DNA of 64,000 nucleotides from Terricaulis silvestris (GTDB lineage: Bacteria; Pseudomonadota; Alphaproteobacteria; Caulobacterales; Aquidulcibacteraceae). The translations under genes were made by a program, and so were the position numbers. The notes beneath the pieces are model-generated. The model worked only from the letters and a program-made list of their open reading frames with translations. It was not told where the DNA came from and did not search any database. Below are positions 36,606-45,572 of the stretch, piece by piece; the first letter of the stretch is position 1, and every line of letters begins with the position of its first letter. Where the stretch lies: NCBI RefSeq assembly GCF_009792355.1, contig NZ_CP047045.1, positions 3,126,501-3,190,500 of the forward strand, given 5' to 3'.

Positions 36606-39313
36606 GCGCTCTGCGCTTCCTGCGTGCCGTGGCAATATTTGAACTTCTTCCCAGACCCGCACGGGCACGGTGCGTTCCGGGAGACCTTGCCCCAGGTGTT
36701 CGGATTGTGCCGATCGAACCCATCCGGCGCGAGCGGGTGCACGTCGTCGCGCGCGCGCGACATTTCGTTTTCGCCGGTGTCCGGGTTCTGGTGGATCTCG
36801 TAGGTCTTCGGCGGCGCCAGCGGCGTCTTCGCCACTTCGTCGGCCTGGCCGATCTGCAGGCGAAGCATCATGCGCGTCACGGTCGTGCGCAGGTCGAGCA
36901 ACATGCGCTCGAACAATGTAAACGCTTCGGTCTTGAACTCGTTCAGCGGATCGCGCTGCGCGTAGCCGCGCAAGTGGATCACCGAACGCAAGTGATCGAG
37001 CAAGCTCAAGTGCTCGCGCCAGCGCATGTCGACGACGGAGAGCAGCACTTGCTTCTCCACCGCACGTAAGCGCTCCGGGCCAAGCTGCGCCGCCTTCTGC
37101 GCATAGGCTTGATCAATCTCGCGCGTCAGCCGTTCGATGATCTCGTGCTGCGCGATGCCTTCCTCCGCCGCCCAGCGGTCGACCGGTATCGCCAGGCCAA
37201 AGATTTCTTCGCCTTCGATCATCAGTTCAGGCGTGTTCCACTGCTCGGGATAAGCCTTCTCCGGCATGTGCCGCCAGACCAACTTCTCCACCACGTCGTG
37301 GCGCATGTCCTTGATGATCGGCGCGACGTCGGCGGTGCGCATGAACTCAATGCGCTGCTCGAAGATCGCCTTGCGCTGATCGTTGATGACGTCGTCGAAC
37401 TTCAAAAGGTTCTTGCGGATTTCGAAGTTGCGCTGCTCGACGCGGCGCTGCGAAGTTTCGAGCGCCTTGTTCATCCACGGGTGGATGATGGCCTCGCCTT
37501 CCTGGATGCCCAGGCTGCGCATGATCGAATCCAGGCGCTCCGCCGCGAAGATGCGCAGCAGATCGTCTTCCAGGCAGATGTAGAATTTCGACTTGCCCGG
37601 ATCGCCTTGGCGTCCGGTGCGGCCGCGTAGCTGGTTGTCGATCCGGCGGCTTTCGTGGCGTTCGGTGCCAAGCACGTAGAGGCCGCCCGCGGAGAGCGCC
37701 ACTTGCCGTTTGGCTTCGATGTCGGCCGCAAGTTGCTTCTTCAGCACCGCGATCTGGTCCGGCGTTTCGTCGCCCTTCAGCGCCGCCTTCACCCGCATGT
37801 CGAGGTTGCCGCCGAGCTGAATGTCGGTGCCGCGGCCGGCCATGTTGGTGGCGATCGTCACCGAGCCCGGCACGCCGGCTTGCGCGACGATGCTCGCTTC
37901 CTGTTCGTGATAGCGCGCATTCAGCACCTGGTGCGGGATGCCGCGCTGCTTCAGCAGCGCCGACAGCGTTTCCGATTTCTCGATCGACACCGTGCCGACC
38001 AGAACCGGCTGCTGGTTCTTATGCGTCTCTTCGATGTCGGCGATGATGGCTTTGTATTTCTCTTTCGCGGTCCGATAGACTTCGTCGTCGATATCGGTGC
38101 GCTTGACCGGGCGGTTGGTCGGAATTTCCACCACGTCCAGCTTGTAGATGTCGCCGAATTCCGCCGCTTCCGTCGACGCCGTGCCGGTCATGCCGCCAAG
38201 CTTATCGTACAGGCGGAAATAGTTCTGGAACGTGATCGACGCTAGCGTCTGGTTTTCAGGCTGGATGTTGACTTGCTCTTTGGCTTCGATCGCCTGGTGC
38301 AGACCTTCCGACAAGCGCCGGCCATGCATCATGCGGCCGGTGAATTCATCGACCAGGATCACTTCGTTGTCTTTGACGATGTAGTCCTTGTCCTTGTGGA
38401 ACAGCTTGTGCGCGCGCAGCGCCTGGTTGGCGTGGTGCACAAGCGAGATGTTCGCCGGCTCGTAGAGCGAGCCTTGCAGCAGCTCGCGCTCGACCAGCAT
38501 TTCCTCGATCCGCTCCGAGCCCGCTTCGGTGTAGGTCACCGAGCGCTGCTTCTCGTCGTGCTCGAAATGCTCGTCGCGCAACAGCGGCATCAGTGCGTCG
38601 ATCGATTTGTAGAACTCACTGCGATCTTCGGTCGGACCGGAGATGATCAGCGGCGTGCGCGCTTCGTCGATCAGGATCGAATCGACTTCGTCGACGATCG
38701 CGAAGCGGTGGCCGCGCTGGACCATCTCGCCCAGCGAATACTTCATGTTGTCGCGCAGATAGTCGAAGCCGAACTCGTTGTTCGTGCCGTAGGTGACGTC
38801 CGACGCGTAAGCCTGGCGGCGCTCGTTGTCGTACAGGCCGTGCACGATCACGCCGACGCTCAAGCCGAGAAAGCGATAGACCTGCCCCATCCACTCGCTG
38901 TCGCGCTTGGCCAGATAGTCGTTCACCGTGATGACGTGGACACCGCGGCTCTCGAGCGCGTTCAGATACGTCGGCAGTGTCGCCACCAGCGTCTTGCCCT
39001 CGCCGGTGCGCATTTCAGCGATGTTGCCCTGGTGCAGGAACATGCCGCCCATCAGCTGCACGTCGAAGTGGCGCATGCCGAGCGTGCGTTTCGAAGCCTC
39101 GCGCACCGTGGCGAACGCTTCCGGCAGGATGTCCTCGATCTTCGCGCCACGTGCGAGCTTGTGACGATATTCGCTTGTCTTGTTCCGGAGCGCTTCGTCG
39201 GAGAGCGCTTCGAACGTCGGTTCCAAGGCGTTGATCTTGGCGACGAGCGGCCGGAGTTGGCGGGTCTTGCGCTCGTTGACGGAGCCGAAAATCTGCTTGG
39301 CGAGGTTCAGCAT
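36602..39313 (-). CDS. secA: Preprotein translocase ATPase SecA
   Basis: 903 residues from the ATG at 39313 ([20 protein letters not shown]). It drives post-translational export through SecYEG. Nucleotide-binding '[20 protein letters not shown]', DEAD-type '[20 protein letters not shown]', preprotein-binding '[20 protein letters not shown]', '[17 protein letters not shown]' and the C-terminal zinc SEC-C motif '[16 protein letters not shown]' are all present. An upstream in-frame start would add a 39-residue unrelated leader. Convergent with parE and divergent from the parvulin lipoprotein. Confidence 0.97.
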   Translation of the reverse strand: MLNLAKQIFGSVNERKTRQLRPLVAKINALEPTFEALSDEALRNKTSEYRHKLARGAKIEDILPEAFATVREASKRTLGMRHFDVQLMGGMFLHQGNIAEMRTGEGKTLVATLPTYLNALESRGVHVITVNDYLAKRDSEWMGQVYRFLGLSVGVIVHGLYDNERRQAYASDVTYGTNNEFGFDYLRDNMKYSLGEMVQRGHRFAIVDEVDSILIDEARTPLIISGPTEDRSEFYKSIDALMPLLRDEHFEHDEKQRSVTYTEAGSERIEEMLVERELLQGSLYEPANISLVHHANQALRAHKLFHKDKDYIVKDNEVILVDEFTGRMMHGRRLSEGLHQAIEAKEQVNIQPENQTLASITFQNYFRLYDKLGGMTGTASTEAAEFGDIYKLDVVEIPTNRPVKRTDIDDEVYRTAKEKYKAIIADIEETHKNQQPVLVGTVSIEKSETLSALLKQRGIPHQVLNARYHEQEASIVAQAGVPGSVTIATNMAGRGTDIQLGGNLDMRVKAALKGDETPDQIAVLKKQLAADIEAKRQVALSAGGLYVLGTERHESRRIDNQLRGRTGRQGDPGKSKFYICLEDDLLRIFAAERLDSIMRSLGIQEGEAIIHPWMNKALETSQRRVEQRNFEIRKNLLKFDDVINDQRKAIFEQRIEFMRTADVAPIIKDMRHDVVEKLVWRHMPEKAYPEQWNTPELMIEGEEIFGLAIPVDRWAAEEGIAQHEIIERLTREIDQAYAQKAAQLGPERLRAVEKQVLLSVVDMRWREHLSLLDHLRSVIHLRGYAQRDPLNEFKTEAFTLFERMLLDLRTTVTRMMLRLQIGQADEVAKTPLAPPKTYEIHQNPDTGENEMSRARDDVHPLAPDGFDRHNPNTWGKVSRNAPCPCGSGKKFKYCHGTQEAQSA

Positions 39314-39546
39314 GGGCGCATTCTTAACGTTGATGCGCCGTTCAAGACAGGGCGCGGGAGGATCGGTGGAAAGCGTTGAGCTCGTTGGCTTTTCTGTGTC
39401 ACACCGACGCGCGACCGGGTGCGGAAACACTCTGGACGGGTGCGTGGGCGAGACTTAAGAGCGGCCCTGGGCGGTGTCAATGCGACCCAGGGAACGTAGC
39501 CTTGGGCGCAAGCCTTGCACGACGCCCCATCCAGAGAGCAGAACGC

Positions 39547-40653
39547 ATGGCCCCCAGCAAAAAGTTCCTGTCCGTCGCCGGTCTGATTGGCGTCGGTCTC
39601 GCCATTGGGCTCACCCTCTCCGGCTGCGGCCTCGGTCGCAACGACGACAGCCCCGGCAATGTGCGCGACCCTGTTGTCGCCGCAACTGTTAACGGGCGCC
39701 CGATCTACATCGAAGACGTGCGCGCCCACGCCGTTGCGCGTGGCCTGCTGCAAGAAGGCGAAGACCTCGACGCCAATTCCGACGCCTTCTATTTCGCGCT
39801 CGAAGAGCTGATCCAGTTCCGCCTCTTCGCCATGGAAGCCGAAGCGCGCGGGTTCGACCGCCAGCCCGACGTCCGCCGTCAGCTTGAGAACGCCCAAGAG
39901 CGCGTTCTCGCTGCCGCGATCTACGAAGAGATCGACCAGCAAGCCACCAACCCCGACGCCATCCGCCGTCTCTACGAAGAGAACGCCGGCCGGTTGGGCC
40001 AAGGCACCGAGATCCATTTGCGGCATATCCAGTTCAACTCACGTGAGGCCGCGGACGCGGCCAAAAGAAGGCTCGATGCGGGCGAAAGATTTGAAGCCCT
40101 CGCTTTTGAGCTTTCCACCGAACGCGACACCGCCCCCGATGGCGGCGATTTGGGCTGGAGCCTGTTGAGCGACGTTTCCCCGGCGATCCGCGCGGCGGTG
40201 CAAGACGCCAACGTCGGCCAGCTGATGGGTCCGATCCAGATCGACAACACCTGGCATGTCGTTCGCGTCGAAGACCGCCGCGAGCGTGGCGTGCCGAGCT
40301 TGGAAACGTTGCGTCCCCGCATCGTCGACTGGCTGCGCTTCCAGGAAATCACCCGCCTACAAGAACGCCTCGAACGCGACGCGCGCATCGAGCGCCTGCG
40401 CGAACAAGAGCAAGGCGCCGAGCCAAGCGACGACGTCCCGGTTCCGCCGGACGCCACTGCGCCAGAAGAACCGCTCCGTCCCGCGCCCGATGCCGGCGCC
40501 CCCGTCGGCCAAGCGCCGCCACCGTTCCCGTTCCCAATGGGCCCGGGCGGCGTAACAGGCGGAGCGCCAGCCGCCCCGGCCGCTGAAGCGCCACGCCCAC
40601 AACCCGCCGCGCCGGCGCCTGCCGAAGAAACGCCCGCCGGCCCGACGCAATAA
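39547..40653 (+). CDS. PpiC-type peptidyl-prolyl isomerase lipoprotein
   Basis: 368 residues. A signal with lipobox LSGC (GLAIGLTLSGCG) makes it a periplasmic lipoprotein. A SurA-like N-terminal domain (AATVNGRPIYIEDVRAHAVA) precedes one parvulin domain (EIHLRHIQFNSREAADAAKR; APDGGDLGWSLLSDVSPAIR; GPIQIDNTWHVVRVEDRRER). The C-terminal 90 residues are Pro/Ala-rich and probably disordered. It assists folding of exported proteins; divergence from secA fits an export role. Confidence 0.87.
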   Translation: MAPSKKFLSVAGLIGVGLAIGLTLSGCGLGRNDDSPGNVRDPVVAATVNGRPIYIEDVRAHAVARGLLQEGEDLDANSDAFYFALEELIQFRLFAMEAEARGFDRQPDVRRQLENAQERVLAAAIYEEIDQQATNPDAIRRLYEENAGRLGQGTEIHLRHIQFNSREAADAAKRRLDAGERFEALAFELSTERDTAPDGGDLGWSLLSDVSPAIRAAVQDANVGQLMGPIQIDNTWHVVRVEDRRERGVPSLETLRPRIVDWLRFQEITRLQERLERDARIERLREQEQGAEPSDDVPVPPDATAPEEPLRPAPDAGAPVGQAPPPFPFPMGPGGVTGGAPAAPAAEAPRPQPAAPAPAEETPAGPTQ

Positions 40654-40661
40654 TCTCTGAA

Positions 40662-40718
40662 AGGTTGGAGCGCGGGCCTCCTGGCCCGCAAGCGCGCCGG
40701 AGGCGCGCGCTCCAACCT
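40662..40718. repeat. Palindromic element between ppiC-like gene and argJ
   Basis: Outer arms AGGTTGGAGCGCG / CGCGCTCCAACCT pair over 13 bp. Inside are GGCCTCCTGGCC and GCGCGCCGGAGGCGCGC-type sub-palindromes. It starts 9 bp after the lipoprotein stop, so it may act as terminator, but the nested layout also suits a REP-like mobile element. Confidence 0.7.
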
Positions 40719-40762
40719 GCAAACACTTGCGTTCCGCTCATAGGCGCCGGAAGAGCGCGCCC

Positions 40763-41995
40763 ATGGCCGATAAAATCTCCCCGCTCGCGCCCGCGCGTTT
40801 CCCCGATCTGCCTGCAATCGCCGGTCTCGAAGCCGCGATCGGCCGCGCCGGTTTCTACAAGCACGAGCGCCCCGATCTGCTGCTGATGCGTATGCCCGCC
40901 GGCACCAAGGCCGCCGGCGTCTTCACCACCAACGCCGTCGGCTCGGCGCCGACCGATTGGTGCAAGCAAGCGCTCGCCGCCGCGCGCGGCAACGCGCGCG
41001 GGCTCCTCGTCAACGCCGGCTGCGCCAATTCCTTCACCGGCCCGGCTGGTGATGCTGCGTGCAAACGCGCGCTCACCGAAGCCGGCGCCGCCGTCGGCGT
41101 CGAACCGCGCGAAATGCTCGCCGCCTCCACCGGCGTCATCGGCGTCGTGCTCGACGACACGAAAATCCCGCCCGCGCTACTTCAAATGAAGCTCGCACCG
41201 GTGAACTGGCCCGACGCCGCCGCCGCGATCATGACGACCGACACCTTCGCCAAGGGCTCAGGCGCCAGCTGCACCATCGACGGCGTCACCGTGAACATCG
41301 CCGGCATCGCCAAAGGTTCCGGCATGATCGCGCCGAACATGGCCACCATGCTCGCCTTCGTCTTCACCGACGCAGCACTCTCCGCGCCGATCCTGAAAAC
41401 GCTGCTCCGGCACGAAACCGAAACCAGCTTCAACAGCATCACCGTCGACGGCGACCGCAGCACCAACGATTGCGTGCTCCTGTTCGCCACCGGCCAAACC
41501 AACGTGCCGCCGATCCCCGACGCGCAGGACGAGCGCCTCGCCAACTTCCGCGCCGCACTCAGCCAAGTGCTGCGCGATCTCGCCATCCAGATCGTGCGCG
41601 ACGGCGAAGGCGCGACCAAGCTCGTCACCGTCAATGTCGAAGGCGCCGCCAACGATCTGAGCGCCAAGATCATCGCCCGCACCATTTGCGAAAGCCCGCT
41701 GGTGAAAACCGCCATCGCCGGCGAAGACGCCAACTGGGGGCGCATCGTCATGGCCATCGGCCGCGCCGATCAGCCAATGAAGCGCGAAATGATCAGCGTC
41801 CGCTTCGGCGACCTCTACGCCGCGCGCGACGGCATGGTCAGCGCCGAATACGACGAAGCCGCGATGAGCGCCTACATGAAGAACGCCGAACTCGAGATCA
41901 CCGTAAACGTCGGCCCCGGCGCCGGCCGCGCCACCATGCACACCTGCGACCTGACCAAACGCTACGTAGAAATCAACGGCGACTATCGGAGCTGA
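40763..41995 (+). CDS. argJ: Bifunctional glutamate N-acetyltransferase/ornithine acetyltransferase ArgJ
   Basis: 410 residues. It transfers acetyl from N-acetylornithine to glutamate in cyclic arginine synthesis. The proprotein self-cleaves before Thr195, which lies in the conserved 'KGSGMIAPNMATMLAF'; the alpha chain carries 'AASTGVIG' and the beta chain ends with 'EINGDYRS'. The ATG at 40763 is selected over an upstream in-frame start. Full arginine pathway genes are not adjacent. Confidence 0.96.
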   Translation: MADKISPLAPARFPDLPAIAGLEAAIGRAGFYKHERPDLLLMRMPAGTKAAGVFTTNAVGSAPTDWCKQALAAARGNARGLLVNAGCANSFTGPAGDAACKRALTEAGAAVGVEPREMLAASTGVIGVVLDDTKIPPALLQMKLAPVNWPDAAAAIMTTDTFAKGSGASCTIDGVTVNIAGIAKGSGMIAPNMATMLAFVFTDAALSAPILKTLLRHETETSFNSITVDGDRSTNDCVLLFATGQTNVPPIPDAQDERLANFRAALSQVLRDLAIQIVRDGEGATKLVTVNVEGAANDLSAKIIARTICESPLVKTAIAGEDANWGRIVMAIGRADQPMKREMISVRFGDLYAARDGMVSAEYDEAAMSAYMKNAELEITVNVGPGAGRATMHTCDLTKRYVEINGDYRS

Positions 41996-42050
41996 GTCTG
42001 CTCTTGGCCCGGAGCGGACGTTCCCGCTACTTCAATGATCGGAGCGGATC

Positions 42051-42311
42051 ATGTCGAATATCAGATGCAAATGCGGGTTTGTGATCTCGGACGTTTCCGC
42101 GCCCTGTCCGATGAAGTGGCGTCTGACGGCAGATGACAAGTGGGAGGATATTGTCGAGGGCATCGTATCTATCGCGAAGGGAAAGCAGGACTTAGCTCGC
42201 GCATACTTCTTGTTCGCATCGGAGAGTCTGGAGGTATTGAAGTGCCCTGAATGTAGCCGCCTCCTCATATTCGAGGACGGCCAGCACGCCACATTCTATG
42301 TAAAGGAATGA
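42051..42311 (+). CDS. Small zinc-ribbon-like hypothetical protein
   Basis: 86 residues starting MSNIRCKCGFVISDVSAPCP. Two Cys clusters (CKCGF...C and CPECSRLL) could bind zinc as a short ribbon. The gene is more AT-rich than its neighbours, a sign of transfer. No known family and no partner visible. Confidence 0.6.
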   Translation: MSNIRCKCGFVISDVSAPCPMKWRLTADDKWEDIVEGIVSIAKGKQDLARAYFLFASESLEVLKCPECSRLLIFEDGQHATFYVKE

Positions 42312-42372
42312 TTCCCGCAGTGTCCGATATCGGCGAACAGCGGACACAACGCCCGCGCCGAAAGCGGCGCGC

Positions 42373-42477
42373 TCATCCGTTCACCACGAAGCCATAAACA
42401 GCCGAGCCGATGAACCACGCGGTCGCGCCCACGACGAAATAGACCCAAAGATGCGTGCGCGCTGGTGCGGACTTCAT
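42373..42477 (-). CDS. 34-residue single-span membrane peptide
   Basis: MKSAPARTHLWVYFVVGATA followed by WFIGSAVYGFVVNG. One membrane helix. The ATG at 42477 follows GGGG at a plausible distance. A longer in-frame ORF exists but its upstream part is basic and unlike a protein. No family recognised. Confidence 0.4.
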   Translation of the reverse strand: MKSAPARTHLWVYFVVGATAWFIGSAVYGFVVNG

Positions 42478-42774
42478 GTGCAATCCCCGAAGCGGGAGCG
42501 CTTTTGCCTCTCCCAGCCGCCGGAGCGCCTCACAACGGAAGCCGACGATGGAACACACATAGGCGCGATCGCGCGCCGGCGCCGACATATTCGCACTTAT
42601 GTTCCCAAAGGCGCGGCTGACTGTGCGCGTGCAATTGTCTGTCTAGTTCACACCAAGCGTGCTACGCTTGACGCTTCAGCAACAAGACGTCTCGCTTTGC
42701 GCCGCCCGCACGGGCGGCCGAACGCGCGTGGAGCGCTAAATGATCGCAATATCAAGGCTGATCGAGGTCACGGC
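42478..42774. other. Gap without a recognisable gene
   Basis: About 300 bp between the small membrane peptide and the 62-residue ORF. No ORF with a convincing start, no strong hairpin and no tRNA were seen. A promoter for the downstream 42775-43909 group is expected here but no clear hexamers stand out. Confidence 0.4.
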
Positions 42775-42963
42775 ATGAGCGCGCTGCCATCGACACTGAA
42801 CATCACGCTCAGCCACCGCATCTGGCGCATCACGCTCGACGGCGCCTTCTACGGCGACTATCGCACCCGCCGCCACGCCACCGACAGCGCCGACGCCGCA
42901 GCCGCCGCACTGCGCAAGCAAGGGCGCGTGGTGACAATCATCGACCCACCGGTGACACCATGA
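42775..42963 (+). CDS. Small conserved-looking hypothetical protein
   Basis: 62 residues (SHRIWRITLDGAFYGDYRTR, then ATDSADAAAAALRKQGRVVT). The short strand-strand-helix-strand order is reminiscent of DUF2188-like proteins but the match is not firm. The stop overlaps the next start (ATGA), so it is translated with the Cys-repeat protein. Confidence 0.5.
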   Translation: MSALPSTLNITLSHRIWRITLDGAFYGDYRTRRHATDSADAAAAALRKQGRVVTIIDPPVTP

Positions 42964-43712
42964 TCCTCCGCGCACTTTTCCTGGCGCTCGCGCTCTCATC
43001 TGCGATGACGCTGCCGGCCTCTGCACAACACGCCGCAACACCGCCCGCCAACGCGCATGCCAGCGCCTACGGCACGGGTTGGGAGTGCGATTACGGCTAC
43101 GCCGACGCCACCAGCGCGTGCGTCGCCATCGCGCTGCCCGCTAACGCCCGCCTCGCCGCGCGCGGCGATCGCTGGGAGTGCGTGCGCGGCTTTCGCACCG
43201 ATGGCCGCGCCTGCCGCGCCATTGTCGTGCCCGAGAACGGCTACCTCTCAGAATATGCCGGCGGCAACGGCTGGGACTGCAATCGCGGCTTTGTCGCGCG
43301 CACCGATCGCTGTGCTGCCGTCGCCATTCCCGCCAACGCGTACCTCAGCGAACGCGGCAACGATTGGGAATGCGCGCGCGGCCATCGGCGCGAAGGCGAC
43401 GGCTGTGCAGCACTCGTCGTGCCTGAAGGCGCTTATCTCAGCCGCAACGCGACGCGTGGCTGGGAATGCAGCCGAGGCTACGCGGTGTCCGGATCAATGT
43501 GCGTGACCGTCGCCCTCCCCGAAAATGCCTATCTGAGCCGACGCGGTGACGATTGGATCTGCGGGCACGGCTTCGTCCGCGCGGGCCTGACATGCGCTGC
43601 GCTCATTCTGCCTGAAAACGCGCATGTGAGCTCAACCGGCAACGCATGGGATTGCAACGCACCATATCGAAAGAGCGGGGATGTCTGCGTACCGGCCGAG
43701 GCCAGGAGCTAA
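42960..43712 (+). CDS. Secreted protein of seven two-cysteine repeats
   Basis: 250 residues. Signal peptide (LALALSSAMTLPASAQ), then seven repeats of about 31 residues with the pattern P-x-N-A-x-L-S-x-x-G-x-x-W-x-C-x-x-G-F/Y-x-x-x-G-x-x-C-x-A. Each has two cysteines, probably one disulfide per unit. Clear units start at 'LPANARLAARGDRWECVRG', 'IPANAYLSERGNDWECARG' and 'LPENAYLSRRGDDWICGHG'. The function is unknown; such arrays are usually surface or binding proteins. Confidence 0.75.
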   Translation: MILRALFLALALSSAMTLPASAQHAATPPANAHASAYGTGWECDYGYADATSACVAIALPANARLAARGDRWECVRGFRTDGRACRAIVVPENGYLSEYAGGNGWDCNRGFVARTDRCAAVAIPANAYLSERGNDWECARGHRREGDGCAALVVPEGAYLSRNATRGWECSRGYAVSGSMCVTVALPENAYLSRRGDDWICGHGFVRAGLTCAALILPENAHVSSTGNAWDCNAPYRKSGDVCVPAEARS

Positions 43713-43714
43713 AG

Positions 43715-43909
43715 ATGTCGGACGAATCCTTCATCACGCTGCGCACACGCGCATACGAACTCGCCGACACCGGACGCTTCAAACAATGGAGTCAGATCGC
43801 TTACGCGCTGCAGGCCGAAGGCTTCCTGCCGTCGCTCATCACGCGTCTGAACATGGACGGCCTCGCCGTGATGATGATCACCCGCTGCTGCACACTCGCT
43901 CGCGCATGA
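43715..43909 (+). CDS. Small conserved hypothetical protein
   Basis: 64 residues (SDESFITLRTRAYELADTGR, FKQWSQIAYALQAEGF). AGGAG lies seven bases before the ATG at 43715, two bases after the Cys-repeat gene. Similar short proteins with 'TGRFKQWSQIAYAL' are seen in alphaproteobacteria, with unknown role. Probably co-transcribed with the two genes before it. Confidence 0.6.
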   Translation: MSDESFITLRTRAYELADTGRFKQWSQIAYALQAEGFLPSLITRLNMDGLAVMMITRCCTLARA

Positions 43910-43943
43910 ACACGCACCGCGCCATCGCCCAAGAAAGAAGCTC

Positions 43944-44111
43944 ATGAATCAGCCAGACCCCACGGCCCATCGAAATGCGTCCGGCTTCTTGCTGAACCCC
44001 AACCGCGCCGTGCCGGTGGTCGAAACCCCATCGCGCTGGCCCGGACTTCTGATGACATTGTTCTATCTCGCCGCGTGCGCCCTGGCCGCGTTCTTGGTCT
44101 TCAGCGCTTAA
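43944..44111 (+). CDS. 55-residue small membrane protein
   Basis: ORF from ATG (43944) to TAA with a purine-rich AAGAAAGAAG ahead. Polar N-terminus (MNQPDPTAHRNASGFLLNPN) and one C-terminal hydrophobic span 'LLMTLFYLAACALAAFLVFS'. It lies 34 bp after the preceding small gene. No family recognised. Confidence 0.5.
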   Translation: MNQPDPTAHRNASGFLLNPNRAVPVVETPSRWPGLLMTLFYLAACALAAFLVFSA

Positions 44112-44155
44112 TCTCGAGGACACACACCGGCCAACCCGGAGGATACGCGAACGAT

Positions 44156-44273
44156 CCTTCTCCCTTGCGGAGAAGGTGGCGAGCGAACGCGAGCCGGATG
44201 AGGGGCGTTCAAACAAGCAGACGCCTGATCAATTGCACGCCCCCTAACCCCCTCTCCGCAAGGGAGCGGGGGA
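44156..44273 (+). repeat. Palindromic element, intergenic copy (copy 2)
   Basis: Same layout as the element inside uvrC: left arm CTCCCTTGCGGAGA (one base of CC before it), 'GAGCCGGATGAGGGGCGTTC', a weaker centre (CAGACGCCTGATC) and right arm CTCTCCGCAAGGGAG. The two ends are nearly identical to copy 1, while the middle differs by several bases and this copy is about 8 bp shorter. It lies downstream of the small membrane protein. Confidence 0.9.
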
Positions 44274-44332
44274 AATGGGAGGATAGATTCAAATCAATCC
44301 GACCCACTTCACACCGCGCTACACTCCACGCA

Positions 44333-44715
44333 TCGTCCTCGCACGGAGGGCAGTTGGATCCACTGTTCAGCCAACCGCGAAGGACGAGGTGATTGAGCGT
44401 GAAGCTCTGATGCTTCCGCAAACCATCGCGGAAGGCGTCGCGGACCTGAGGGCGAAAACGAGCCTCATCCTCCCGGCGTATCGCATCAGCAGGCTGAAGC
44501 CCGCGGGATCAAAACCGCGAGGAGCGCACCGGGGACTTGTGTGAACAGCACGAACCCGCACGCCGTCGGCGAGCCGACCAGAGGAGTGAAAGACCTCCTT
44601 GCGCGGAGCCGATGAAGCCAGTCACGGAGACGCGAGGCAAGCGTCCGGCGTTGGCGCAATCCAACGCACACTGAACCACCTTCGACGCGCCCTCGCGTCT
44701 CCGCCCTCCGCTGGG
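44333..44715. ncRNA. Hairpin-rich noncoding region, unidentified
   Basis: About 380 bp without a convincing gene but with ten successive short dyads. Examples: CTTCCGC/GCGGAAG (44413, 44428), CGCGG/CCGCG (44502, 44515), GTCGG/CCGAC (44565, 44574), AGGAG/CTCCT (44582, 44595), GCGTTGG/CCAACGC (44648, 44661) and GACGCG/CGCGTC (44684, 44694). The outer TCGTCCT/AGGACGA pair (44333, 44381) encloses GTTGG/CCAAC. The order fits a structured RNA or an RNA-type mobile element. The strand is unknown. Minus-strand ORFs here have no recognisable product. Confidence 0.45.
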
Positions 44716-44760
44716 CGCTGCAATTTGAAGCCGAGGCCGAACCTCTTGCGCATTCCATAT

Positions 44761-44776
44761 TTCCATGATACTGGAA
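44761..44776. promoter_or_regulatory. Putative ArsR operator ahead of the arsenic operon
   Basis: Dyad TTCCA-TGATAC-TGGAA, with a further ATTCCA nine bases upstream, ends nine bases before the arsR start codon in an AT-rich stretch. Position and symmetry fit autorepression by ArsR. Confidence 0.55.
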
Positions 44777-44784
44777 TCATCGAA

Positions 44785-45111
44785 ATGAAGAGCCCCGACG
44801 CCGTCTCCGCCCTGAGCGCACTCGCCAACGAGCATCGCTTGGCGATTTTCCGCCTGCTGGTGCAAGCCGGCCCCGAAGGCCGCGCCGCGGGCGCGATCGC
44901 CGAGAAGTTGGATCTGCCAGCCTCATCGCTCTCGTTTCACTTGGCGCACCTGACGCGCGCCGGCCTGATTGAGCAGCGCCGCGAGAGCCGTTCGCTGATC
45001 TACTCCGCCGACTTCGCCAACATGAACGCGCTGGTCGGCTTCCTCACTGAAAACTGCTGCGGCGGCGCAAGCTGCGCGCCGGTCGCCGCGCCCAAGCGAA
45101 GGAAAGCATAA
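44785..45111 (+). CDS. arsR: ArsR arsenic-responsive repressor
   Basis: 108 residues. Winged helix 'SALANEHRLAIFRLLVQAG' and 'LPASSLSFHLAHLTRAGLIE'. A C-terminal cluster, ENCCGGASC, offers three cysteines suited to bind arsenite. The ATG at 44785 follows the dyad directly. It is the first gene of a five-gene operon with overlapping frames. Confidence 0.9.
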   Translation: MKSPDAVSALSALANEHRLAIFRLLVQAGPEGRAAGAIAEKLDLPASSLSFHLAHLTRAGLIEQRRESRSLIYSADFANMNALVGFLTENCCGGASCAPVAAPKRRKA

Positions 45112-45572
45112 TGAAACGCTTGCACGTCCATGTCGGCGTCACCGACCTCGATCAATCGATCCGCTTCTATTCCGGCCTGTTCGCCAGCGAACCGACGGTG
45201 ACGAAGAACGACTACGCCAAGTGGATGCTCGATGATCCGCGCGTAAACTTCGCGATCTCGACGCGCCCGGACGGCGGCGGCGTCCGCCATCTCGGTATTC
45301 AAGTCGAAACGCCCGACGAACTCGCTGAAGTCTATGCGCGGCTGCAAACCGCTGACGCGCCCGTGTTCGAAGAAGGCAAGACGACGTGCTGCTACGCCAA
45401 GTCCGAGAAATCCTGGATCAACGATCCGCAAGGCGTGCCGTGGGAAACCTTCCTGACCACGGCCGAGTCCACCACCTATGGCGGCGGCGCCGAAGGAGCG
45501 GCGCCTGAATCGCATGCCGCGTCGAAGCCGGCTGCGTGCTGCGGCCCGCGCGAACTGGAGAGCGCGGTATGA
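45111..45572 (+). CDS. arsI: ArsI/CadI-family VOC protein (C-As lyase-like)
   Basis: 153 residues of the VOC fold: 'KRLHVHVGVTDLDQSIRFYS' (metal-ligand His), 'GGGVRHLGIQVETPDELAEV' and 'TTCCYAKSEKSWINDPQGVP' with the vicinal Cys pair that in ArsI binds trivalent organoarsenicals. A C-terminal extra tail ends in CCGPRE. ArsI cleaves the carbon-arsenic bond of methylarsenite. It follows arsR with 1 bp overlap. Confidence 0.88.
   Translation: MKRLHVHVGVTDLDQSIRFYSGLFASEPTVTKNDYAKWMLDDPRVNFAISTRPDGGGVRHLGIQVETPDELAEVYARLQTADAPVFEEGKTTCCYAKSEKSWINDPQGVPWETFLTTAESTTYGGGAEGAAPESHAASKPAACCGPRELESAV

Noticed and set aside
44486-44758. 90-codon minus-strand ORF in the hairpin-rich region
   Set aside because: No recognisable domain, and the frame follows the repeated stems; treated as noncoding.
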